Source of the DNA: Thalassobaculum sp965228445
GTDB taxonomy: Bacteria; Pseudomonadota; Alphaproteobacteria; Thalassobaculales; Thalassobaculaceae
Assembly (NCBI GenBank): GCA_965228445.1
Contig: OZ245813.1
Coordinates: forward strand, 3,658,001 to 3,722,000
Reading direction: 5' to 3'
Length of the DNA: 64,000 bases
Below, in pieces: positions 40,213-47,346 of the stretch. Positions within the stretch are counted from its first letter, which is position 1. Each line of letters begins with the position of its first letter. Made by a program: the position numbers and the translations under genes. The notes under the pieces were generated by a model that was given only the letters and a program-made list of their open reading frames with translations, was not told the origin of the DNA and did no database searches.

Positions 40213-41208
40213 TCAGAGCGGGCAGGAATTGTCGGCCATGTAGTCGTGAACGGTGACCTTGCCCGCCACGATATCGGCCTTCGCCTGCTCCACCGCGGCC
40301 TTCATCTCCTCGGTGATCAGGTCCTTGTTGTTCTCGTCCAGCGCCCAGTCGACGCCGCCCTCGGCCAGGCCGAGATTCTGCACGCCGGTGGTGAACTGGT
40401 CCTTCGACGCGTCGGTGAAGGCCATGTAGGCGGCGACGTCCACGCGCTTCAGCATGGAGGTCAGCATGGTGCCCGGATGCAGGTGGTTCTGGTTGCTGTC
40501 GACGCCGATCGCCAGCTTGCCGCTGTCGGCGGCGGCCTGATAGACGCCGATGCCGGTGCCGCCGGCCGCGGCGAAGACCACGTCGGCGCCCCGGTCGAAC
40601 TGCGACTTGGCGAGCTCGCCGCCCTTGGTCGGGTCGTTCCAGGCCGACGGCGTGGTGCCGGTCATGTTCTGGAACACTTCCACGTCCGCATTGGCGTGCT
40701 TCGCGCCCTGGACGTAGCCGCAGGCGAAGCGGCGGATCAGCGGGATATCCATGCCGCCGATGAATCCGACCTTGCCGGTCTCCGAGGCCATGGCCGCCAG
40801 CATGCCGACCAGGAACGAGCCCTCCTGCTCCTTGAACACGATGGAACGGACGTTGGGCAGGTCGACGACGCTGTCGATGATGGCGAACTTGGTGTCCGGA
40901 TTGGCCTTCGCCACCTTCTCCATGGCCGGGGCCTGGGCGAAGCCGACGCCGAGCACCGGGTTGGCGCCGCGCTGGGCCATGCGGGCGATGGCCTGCTCGC
41001 GCTGGGTCTCGTTGGTGACCTCGAACTCGCGATACTCGATGCCGGTCTCCGACTTGAACTTCTCGACGCCGTTATAGACGCCTTCGTTGAAGCTCTTGTC
41101 GAACTTGCCGCCCATGTCGAAGACGACGGCGGGCGCGATATCGGCCGCCAGAACCGGGCTGGCCATCAAGGACAGCGCGAGTGCCGCGCCCAGAAGACGT
41201 GTATGCAT
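40213..41208 (-). CDS. BMP family nucleoside-binding lipoprotein/periplasmic protein
   Basis: Substrate-binding component of the nucleoside importer (Med/BMP/PnrA family), 331 residues, first gene of the operon. ATG 41208 gives MHTRLLGAALALSLMASPVLAAD, a Sec signal peptide with cleavage after VLA; there is no lipobox Cys, so it is a soluble periplasmic protein. Family features include GGKFDKSFNEGVYNGVEKF near the N terminus, FKEQEGSFLVGMLAAM, GMDIPLIRRFACGYVQGAK, FAAAGGTGIGVYQAA and GVDSNQNHL, which line the nucleoside pocket in PnrA-type proteins. Confidence 0.93.
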   Translation of the reverse strand: MHTRLLGAALALSLMASPVLAADIAPAVVFDMGGKFDKSFNEGVYNGVEKFKSETGIEYREFEVTNETQREQAIARMAQRGANPVLGVGFAQAPAMEKVAKANPDTKFAIIDSVVDLPNVRSIVFKEQEGSFLVGMLAAMASETGKVGFIGGMDIPLIRRFACGYVQGAKHANADVEVFQNMTGTTPSAWNDPTKGGELAKSQFDRGADVVFAAAGGTGIGVYQAAADSGKLAIGVDSNQNHLHPGTMLTSMLKRVDVAAYMAFTDASKDQFTTGVQNLGLAEGGVDWALDENNKDLITEEMKAAVEQAKADIVAGKVTVHDYMADNSCPL

Positions 41209-41332
41209 CGGAGAGCTCCCCTGTTTGGGTCCGCCAAATCGACGGTTGAAGTGTAATCTATGCGAAATCATAAGGCGTTCCCAGCGTCTCGGTCCGTGTG
41301 TCCGGGGACGGGAATCAGAGCATGAGGGCGAT

Positions 41333-41671
41333 ATGACGGAACCGCGGCTGAAGGCGGGGATCATCGTGCAGTCGGCAATCCGCCAGGCGGGCATGCGCGG
41401 CATCCCGGCGACGGTGGTGCGCCATGGCGACGACGATGCCGGGCAGGTCTTCGTGGTGGTCAACCGCGGCCGCGACATCGGCTGCGTCCTGCTGGCGCCG
41501 AGCCGGGACTACGACAGCGGCAAGACCGTCTGGCGCCGGCCGTTGGGCGACGACCCGCTGCCGGAACCCGATGTCGACGCCCATATCGAGAAGGAACGTC
41601 GCATCGACCCCGACCTCTGGGTGCTGGAGATCGAAGCCCGCGACGGCTGGCACCCCTTCGACGAAGGGTAG
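41333..41671 (+). CDS. DUF1491 family protein
   Basis: Small cytoplasmic protein of 112 residues, typical for DUF1491, a family largely of Alphaproteobacteria; function unknown. ATG 41333 follows GAGGGCG. Family pattern: RLKAGIIVQSAIRQAG, VVRHGDDDAGQVFVVVNRG, WRRPLGDDPLPEPDVDAHIEKERRIDPDLWVLEIE. Divergent from the nucleoside operon across 124 bp. Longer upstream frames overlap the bmp leader and have no support. Confidence 0.88.
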   Translation: MTEPRLKAGIIVQSAIRQAGMRGIPATVVRHGDDDAGQVFVVVNRGRDIGCVLLAPSRDYDSGKTVWRRPLGDDPLPEPDVDAHIEKERRIDPDLWVLEIEARDGWHPFDEG

Positions 41672-41855
41672 GACCGGGCGGCGGCCCCCTGGACCCCGGC
41701 ATGGGACCGGGGAATGAGCAGGGCAGAGACAGGTCGCGTCAGCCGGCGGAAGGCTTTCCCCGGCCCCAACAGGATACTGGCCGGGGTCGGCGGCTTGTGC
41801 GACAGTGTCCGACTCGTTATCCGCCCCGCCACCCGCCTCAGTCAGGAGCGCCGCA

Positions 41856-42950
41856 ATGGAGGCCGCCCCCCACCCGCTTCAGCAGGCCCGGCTTGCTGCA
41901 TTGCGGTCCTATGAGATCCTGGACACCGATCCGGAGCGCGATTTCGACGATATCGTCAAGCTGGCGGCGGCGACCTGCGGCACGTCGATCTCTGTGGTCA
42001 ACTTCATCGACGCCGAGCGCCAGTGGTTCAAGGCGGAGACCGGCCTCGGCGTGCGCGAGACCCCCCTGGCGACCTCGATCTGCGCCCATGTGATCCTGGA
42101 GGAGGACTTCGTCGAGATCCACGACACGCTCGACGATCCCCGGATGCGCGACAATCCGCTGTGCTGCGGCGATCCGGGCCTGCGCTTCTATGCCGGCGCG
42201 TTGCTGAAGACCGCGGACGGGCTGCCGCTGGGCACCCTCTGCGTGCTCGACTACCAGCCGACCGAGCTGACGGCGCTGCAGCGCGACACGCTGCGCGTCC
42301 TGGCCCGCCAGGTGATCGCCCTGCTGGACGCGCGCAAGGCCCTGCGCACCGCCGAGATCCTGCGGCGCGAGGTGGATCACCGGGTGAAGAACTCGTTGCA
42401 GGCGCTCTCCGCCTTCGCCCGGCTGCAGCAGCGGGCGTTCGCCTCGGACGAGGCCAAGCTGGCCCTGTCGCTGATCCTGACGCGCATCGACTCCCTGAGC
42501 CAACTGCACGAGCAGCTCTATCAGACCGACGTGCATGTGGCAGTCGATCTCGGCGAGTTCATCGACCGGATCTGCGGGCACCTGCGGGGCGTGGCGCCGC
42601 CGGGCGTCGCCCTGCGCGTGGACGCGGAACGGGTGCTCGTACCGGCGCAGCAGGCCGCCGCCGTGGGTACCTATCTGAACGAGTTCATCACCAACTCGTT
42701 CAAGCACGGCTTCCCGGACGGTCGGGCGGGGGCGGTCTCGATCGAGATGCGGCGGACCCAGGCCGGGGATGTCCAGCTGTGCTGCTCCGACAACGGGGTG
42801 GGGCTGCCCGCCGAGCCGGCCCATCCGCCGGCCGGACTGGGCATCAAGATCGCCGAGGTGATCTGCATGGAGCTGGAGACCGAGCTCGACCTGCGCAACG
42901 GCCGCGAGGGGGTGGTCGCCACCATCACCTTCGCCCCCCGGAGCGCGTAG
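41856..42950 (+). CDS. GAF-domain sensor histidine kinase, HWE/HisKA_2 type
   Basis: Soluble 364-residue kinase. ATG 41856 follows AGGAG; an earlier GTG is in frame but has no ribosome site. An N-terminal GAF domain (about 20-165: DFDDIVKLAAATCGTSISVVNF, ICAHVI, GLPLGTLCVLD) senses a small ligand. The dimerisation/phosphoacceptor helix has His in REVDHRVKNSLQAL, the HisKA_2 form. The catalytic domain shows NEFITNSFKHGF (N box), DNGVGLP and AGLGIKI. No response regulator is adjacent. Such kinases often feed the alphaproteobacterial general stress response (PhyR) or light signalling; that link is family inference only. Confidence 0.9.
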   Translation: MEAAPHPLQQARLAALRSYEILDTDPERDFDDIVKLAAATCGTSISVVNFIDAERQWFKAETGLGVRETPLATSICAHVILEEDFVEIHDTLDDPRMRDNPLCCGDPGLRFYAGALLKTADGLPLGTLCVLDYQPTELTALQRDTLRVLARQVIALLDARKALRTAEILRREVDHRVKNSLQALSAFARLQQRAFASDEAKLALSLILTRIDSLSQLHEQLYQTDVHVAVDLGEFIDRICGHLRGVAPPGVALRVDAERVLVPAQQAAAVGTYLNEFITNSFKHGFPDGRAGAVSIEMRRTQAGDVQLCCSDNGVGLPAEPAHPPAGLGIKIAEVICMELETELDLRNGREGVVATITFAPRSA

Positions 42951-42962
42951 GGCGGCGAGCCG

Positions 42963-43868
42963 CTACCGCCTCAGCCGGTTGGCGAGCTGCAGGGCGACGA
43001 TGCCGCCGAGCACCAGCACCGCGCCCAGGCCCTGGGTCGCGGTCATCGCCTCGCCGAACAGCAGATAGGCGGCGAGGATGGACGTCACCGGTTGCAGGTT
43101 GTTGACGATGGAGCTGGTCTCCGCGCCGATCTTCGGGATCGATGCGAAGTACAGCGGGATCGAGCAGCCCTGGAGCAGGATCACCCCCAGGGCGCCGAGC
43201 CATCCCGCCGTGGTCAGCGGTGCGGTCAGGCCGGTGGTGGCCGGCACCACGACGCTCAGCGCGACCGCCGCCACCAGGGCCATGTGGAACATCACCACCA
43301 GGGAGTCCCGCCCGCCCATTGTCCGGCCGATCCAGGTGACGTTCACCGCGCAGGCCACCCCGGCCGAGAGGCCGAGCAGCAGGCCGCGCGGATCGAGGTG
43401 GTGGAAGCCGTCCCCCAGCATGATCGCCAGACCAGCGAAGGCGGTCAGGAAGGCGGCGAGCCGCAGCGTTCCGGGCCAGCGCCGGTCGAGCAGGGCGGTG
43501 AAGACGCTGACCAGCGGCGGATAGACGAAGAACAGCAGGGCGGCCACCCCGACCGGGATGAACTGCACCGCGCCGATATTGCCGAAGAACATATGGGCCA
43601 GCAGCAGGCCGAGTCCGAGGCAGTTCAGCCAGGCCCGCCGGTCGACCCGCAGCGAGCGGCCGGACGTCAGACACCAGGCGCCGACCAGGGCGACCACGAA
43701 CCAGGCTCGCACCAGGGCCACCGACTGGCCGTTGGTCCCGCCCTCGAAGGCGATGCGGGCGACGGCGATGGCGAGCCCGAGACCGACCGTCGCGGCCAGG
43801 GCAAGCGCGAAGCCGGTGAGGCGGTCGCGCCGGCGCGCGGCGTCAGCTTCTGTCCCAGAAAGCGCCAT
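42963..43868 (-). CDS. EamA/DMT family transporter
   Basis: 301-residue inner-membrane protein with about ten hydrophobic helices in two EamA repeats (residues roughly 20-150 and 160-295), the drug/metabolite transporter layout. The second repeat ends IVNNLQPVTSILAAYLLFGEAMTATQGLGAVLVLGGIV, very typical of EamA exporters. The start at 43868 overlaps the upstream epimerase end by 26 nt, so the two are probably co-transcribed. The substrate is unknown; relatives export amino acids, nucleosides or drugs. Confidence 0.9.
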   Translation of the reverse strand: MALSGTEADAARRRDRLTGFALALAATVGLGLAIAVARIAFEGGTNGQSVALVRAWFVVALVGAWCLTSGRSLRVDRRAWLNCLGLGLLLAHMFFGNIGAVQFIPVGVAALLFFVYPPLVSVFTALLDRRWPGTLRLAAFLTAFAGLAIMLGDGFHHLDPRGLLLGLSAGVACAVNVTWIGRTMGGRDSLVVMFHMALVAAVALSVVVPATTGLTAPLTTAGWLGALGVILLQGCSIPLYFASIPKIGAETSSIVNNLQPVTSILAAYLLFGEAMTATQGLGAVLVLGGIVALQLANRLRR

Positions 43869-44853
43869 GGTCCCGGATCCAGCCGATGAAGTCGGCCATG
43901 GTGGCGGCCAGGTCGTCGGGCAGCCGGTGCCCGGCCTCGTCCGCCAGCCGGTTCGGTTTCATCGGCGCACGGTCTTGATCGGACCAGAGATCGATCGTCG
44001 CCTCCTCCCCCGGCTCGGCCAGGCGGTAGGAGAAATCGGGGAACGCCTCGGCCAGGGGCGCGCACATGTCCAGCACGCTGACCGGCTTGGCCGAGGTGAC
44101 GTTGAACAGGTCGCTCTTGAGGTTCGCAGCCGATGCCGCCATCAGCGCCTGCAGCGCGCCGGCGACGTGGCGGGAATAGGTCCAGTCGAGGCTGTCGCGC
44201 CGGGCGATGACGGCGGTGCCGCCGGCGCGCGCCAGCAGGGCGGCCTGCATCGGTCCGGACAGGGTGTCGCGGGCGCCGCTGTCGATCTCCCAGGCGCCGT
44301 AGATCGTCGACAGGCGGACGGAGCGGGTGTCCAGATCGGTCAGTTCGGCGTAGCGGCGCACGAGGCGTTCGGAGCCATATTTGGTCATGCCGTAGATCTT
44401 GAACGGCTCCTCGCGGGTGCCGTACTCGTCCAGCGGGCCGTCCCAGCCGGTCTCGCCGAACGCGCCGGTGCCGTAGGCCGCCCCGGAGGAGATGTTGATC
44501 AGCCGTTTCGCCCCGGCCTTCCAGGCGGCTTTCAGGGTATGGGCGAGGCCCACCAGGTTGACCTCGATGACGCTCTCCGGCGCCTCGCGCTCGCGGTCCG
44601 GGCCGGAGGTGACGGCGGCACCGTAGAACACCTGGCCGACCTTGTGGTCGCCGATCGCCTGGGCGATGGGCTCGGCCTGACGGATGTCGCCCTGGACCAG
44701 GGTGTAGCGGCCGGGCAGGGCGTCGAGCCGGGCCTTGGCGACCGGGTGCAGGGCGTTGCGGTCGAACAGGACGACCTCCTGCCCGTCTTCCAGGTAGCGC
44801 TCGGCCACCGCGAGGCCGATGAATCCGCAGCCGCCTGCGATCAGGGTGGTCAT
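43843..44853 (-). CDS. NAD-dependent epimerase/dehydratase family protein
   Basis: Extended SDR of 336 residues. Rossmann motif AGGCGFIGLAVAE at the N terminus, Asp after beta-2 (VLFDRN) for NAD, ISSGAAYG with the catalytic Ser and YGMTKYGSE with the Tyr-x-x-x-Lys pair. It resembles sugar-nucleotide epimerases, but similar proteins act on uronates or small sugars (uronate dehydrogenase-like, D-erythronate DenD). No glycan cluster is nearby. Possibly forms an operon with the EamA exporter downstream. Confidence 0.88.
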   Translation of the reverse strand: MTTLIAGGCGFIGLAVAERYLEDGQEVVLFDRNALHPVAKARLDALPGRYTLVQGDIRQAEPIAQAIGDHKVGQVFYGAAVTSGPDREREAPESVIEVNLVGLAHTLKAAWKAGAKRLINISSGAAYGTGAFGETGWDGPLDEYGTREEPFKIYGMTKYGSERLVRRYAELTDLDTRSVRLSTIYGAWEIDSGARDTLSGPMQAALLARAGGTAVIARRDSLDWTYSRHVAGALQALMAASAANLKSDLFNVTSAKPVSVLDMCAPLAEAFPDFSYRLAEPGEEATIDLWSDQDRAPMKPNRLADEAGHRLPDDLAATMADFIGWIRDHGAFWDRS

Positions 44854-44901
44854 GGTCCGTCTCCGCTGATGAAGTCCCCTCCGACGAGCCTACCCTGTCG
44901 C

Positions 44902-44917
44902 CCTGACGAAAGTCAGG
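44902..44917. repeat. Tetraloop hairpin repeat
   Basis: CCTGAC-GAAA-GTCAGG, perfect 6-bp arms with a GNRA-type loop, upstream of the epimerase gene. Confidence 0.65.
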
Positions 44918-44946
44918 AGCAAGCTTCCTGCGCCGGTGCAGCGCAG

Positions 44947-44966
44947 ATCCCGATTAGCATCGGGAT
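44947..44966. repeat. Tetraloop hairpin repeat
   Basis: ATCCCGAT-TAGC-ATCGGGAT, perfect 8-bp arms around a 4-nt loop; same layout as 2953-2972 and 3007-3026. Confidence 0.7.
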
Positions 44967-45006
44967 GGCGGGGAGGGGGGTAGAGAAGTGGGTAAGACGG
45001 GATAGA

Positions 45007-45064
45007 ACCTCACCCTGACCAGCCCCGGCCGGGGCCGGGGCGTGTCGACGGGTCAGGGTGAGGT
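45007..45064. repeat. Long nested palindromic element
   Basis: Perfect 14-bp outer arms ACCTCACCCTGACC / GGTCAGGGTGAGGT (45007-45020 and 45051-45064) enclose a second perfect stem CCCCGGCC / GGCCGGGG (45023-45040). The outer arms and a GTGTCGA stretch match the elements at 20248-20435. It lies 10 bp beyond the 3' end of the cyclophilin gene and could also stabilise or end its transcript. Confidence 0.8.
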
Positions 45065-45073
45065 CTGAGGCCG

Positions 45074-45607
45074 TTACTGGTCCGCCTGGACCTTCAGCGA
45101 GACGATGCTGTCCGGATTGCGCGGCGGCTCGCCGCGGGCGATGGCGTCGACATGCTCCATGCCGTCGGTCACCTGGCCCCAGACGGTGTACTGGCCGTTC
45201 AGGAACGAGCAGTCGTTGAAGCAGATGAAGAACTGGCTGTTGGCGCTGTGCGGCGCCTGGGTGCGGGCCATGCCGATGGTGCCGCGGCCGAAATTGGTGT
45301 CGGTGAACTCGGCGCGCAGGTCGTCCTTGTCGGAGCCGCCCCGGCCGGTGCCGGTCGGATCGCCGGTCTGCGCCATGAAACCTTCGATCACGCGGTGGAA
45401 CACCACCCCGTCATAGAAGCCCTCGCGCGTGAGCTCCTTGATCCGTTCCACGTGGTTCGGCGCCAGGTCGGGGCGCAGCTCGATGACCACGGGGCCGTCC
45501 TTTAACTCCATGATCAGCGTGTTTTCGGGATCGGCGGCGGCCGCCCCGTTGGTGTCGGTCGTCATGATCGCTCCGATAATGCTTGCGGCGAACGCCAGGC
45601 GGCGCAT
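45074..45607 (-). CDS. ppi: Cyclophilin-type peptidyl-prolyl isomerase
   Basis: Peptidyl-prolyl cis-trans isomerase of 177 residues. Catalytic core motifs are VVFHRVIEGFMAQTGDPTGTG, then ANSQFFICFND and LNGQYTVWGQV. ATG 45607 has a good AAGGAGA site and adds MRRLAFAASIIGAIM, which reads as a weak signal peptide, possibly cut after AAA. A second in-frame ATG (MTTDTNGAAAADPENT) would give the cytoplasmic form usual in this group. Alternative starts might thus yield exported and cytoplasmic forms; this is not proven. Confidence 0.93.
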   Translation of the reverse strand: MRRLAFAASIIGAIMTTDTNGAAAADPENTLIMELKDGPVVIELRPDLAPNHVERIKELTREGFYDGVVFHRVIEGFMAQTGDPTGTGRGGSDKDDLRAEFTDTNFGRGTIGMARTQAPHSANSQFFICFNDCSFLNGQYTVWGQVTDGMEHVDAIARGEPPRNPDSIVSLKVQADQ

Positions 45608-45798
45608 CGACGTCTCCTTCGGCTTCAGGGTGATCGGGTCATCCCCCCACGTGTCCGCACCTTACCGGAGCGTGCCGCTCAGGCAAGGGCTGCGGCCGGC
45701 TCGGAGGCTTTTCAACGGGTAACGGGGTGTCGAGGAACGTGCCATGATGGTGAAAAGATCAAAAGAAGACCGAACCAGGGAGGAGGGTGCACGGGCGC

Positions 45799-47331
45799 AT
45801 GGCGACCGCGATCCCATCCGACATACCGGACGCCTCGGGCACCAGTTTCGCGCAGCGCGCCGTCATCTTGATATCGCTCACCTTCGTGACGATGCTCTAC
45901 ACGATGACGGTGATGATCGCGAACGTGGCCCTGCCGAAGATGCAGGGCACCTTCGCCGCCACCACCGACCAGATCGCCCTGGTCGTGACCTTCAACATCG
46001 TCGCCACCGCGGTGATGACCCCGGCCTCGGGCTGGCTCGCCTCGCGGTTCAGCCGGCGCACGCTGATGTTCTGGTGCGCGGTCGGCTTCACCGCCGCGTC
46101 CTTCCTGTGCGGCGTCGCCCAGAGCCTTGAGGAGCTGGTGCTCTACCGCATCCTGCAGGGCGGCTTCGGCGCCCCGCTGGTGCCGCTGGCCCAGGCGACG
46201 ATCCTCGACACCTTCCCGCGACGCCAGCACGGCACGGCCACGGCGGTGTTCTCCATGGGCGTGGTGTTCGGCCCGATCATCGGTCCGACCGTCGGCGGTT
46301 TCCTGGCCGAGGAGCTGGGCTGGCGCTGGGTGTTCTTCCTGCTGGTGCCGTTCGGGCTGATCGCCATTACCGCGATCCTGCTGGTGATCCAGGACCGGCG
46401 GCGTTCCGGGACGATGCGGCTCGACTGGTTCGGCTTCCTCACCCTGGCCGTCGCCATCGCCTCGTTCCAGTTCATGCTCGACCGGGGCCAGCGGCTCGAC
46501 TGGTTCGACTCGCCGGAGATCGTGATCGAGGCGATCGTGGCGGCATTGGCCTTCTATCTGTTCCTGGCCCATGTGGCGACGGCGGAGAGACCGTTCCTCA
46601 ACCTCGCGATGTTCCGCGACCGCAACTACGCGCTCGGCTGCACCATCATGTTCCTGTTCGGCATGGTGCTGTGGACGCCGATGGTGCTGTTTCCGCCGAT
46701 GATGGCGAACATCCAGGGCTATCCCGAAGCGGAGATCGGCGTGTTCATGGCGCTGCGGGGGCTCGGCACCCTGGTCGCCTCGGTGGTCATGGCCTTCATC
46801 AACCGGCTGTTCGATCCGCGCCTGCTGCTGACGGTCGGCTTCGTGCTGCAGGGGGTGGCGGCCGCCTATATGGGCGCCTTCGACATCAACCTGTCGCCCT
46901 TCGCGCTGGCCTGGACCAGTCTGCTGGCCGGGTTCGGGGTCGGCTTCATCTGGGTTCCGATCACCCTGATCACCTTCCGCACGCTGGACCGGGCCTTCAT
47001 GAACGAGGCGACGGCGATGTATCACCTGATCCGCAATGTCGGCTCGTCGATCTTCATCTCGGTGACCATCGCCCTGGTGATCCGCACCACGGCGGCGGGC
47101 TATACCGAACTGGTGCCCTTCGTGTCGATCTTCGCCGAAGCCAACAGTTTGTTCGCCCTGCGCGGCGACTGGCCGACCGACAGCGAGCGGGCCCTGGCCG
47201 GGCTGGGGGCGGAGATGCGGCGCCAAGCGACGATGCTCGGCTACATCAACGCCTTCTACCTCTACGCCGCCACCTGCTTCGCCATCATTCCCTTCGTCTT
47301 CATGGTCCGCTACCGGCGGGCGGAGGCGTGA
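45799..47331 (+). CDS. DHA2-family MFS drug efflux transporter (EmrB-like)
   Basis: Proton-coupled exporter of 510 residues with about 14 predicted membrane helices. ATG 45799 lies 12 nt after AGGGAGGAGG; a GTG at 45787 is too close to that site. Family marks: TMTVMIANVALPKMQGTF (motif D1), GWLASRFSRRTLMFW (motif A), LVLYRILQGGFGAPLVPLAQATILD (motif B) and GPIIGPTVGGFLAEELGWRWVFFL (motif C). EmrB proteins normally sit beside their HlyD partner EmrA; none is adjacent here, while an HlyD gene without MFS partner lies at 53256-54437. Confidence 0.92.
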   Translation: MATAIPSDIPDASGTSFAQRAVILISLTFVTMLYTMTVMIANVALPKMQGTFAATTDQIALVVTFNIVATAVMTPASGWLASRFSRRTLMFWCAVGFTAASFLCGVAQSLEELVLYRILQGGFGAPLVPLAQATILDTFPRRQHGTATAVFSMGVVFGPIIGPTVGGFLAEELGWRWVFFLLVPFGLIAITAILLVIQDRRRSGTMRLDWFGFLTLAVAIASFQFMLDRGQRLDWFDSPEIVIEAIVAALAFYLFLAHVATAERPFLNLAMFRDRNYALGCTIMFLFGMVLWTPMVLFPPMMANIQGYPEAEIGVFMALRGLGTLVASVVMAFINRLFDPRLLLTVGFVLQGVAAAYMGAFDINLSPFALAWTSLLAGFGVGFIWVPITLITFRTLDRAFMNEATAMYHLIRNVGSSIFISVTIALVIRTTAAGYTELVPFVSIFAEANSLFALRGDWPTDSERALAGLGAEMRRQATMLGYINAFYLYAATCFAIIPFVFMVRYRRAEA

Positions 47332-47346
47332 GGACGGCAGGGCCGG

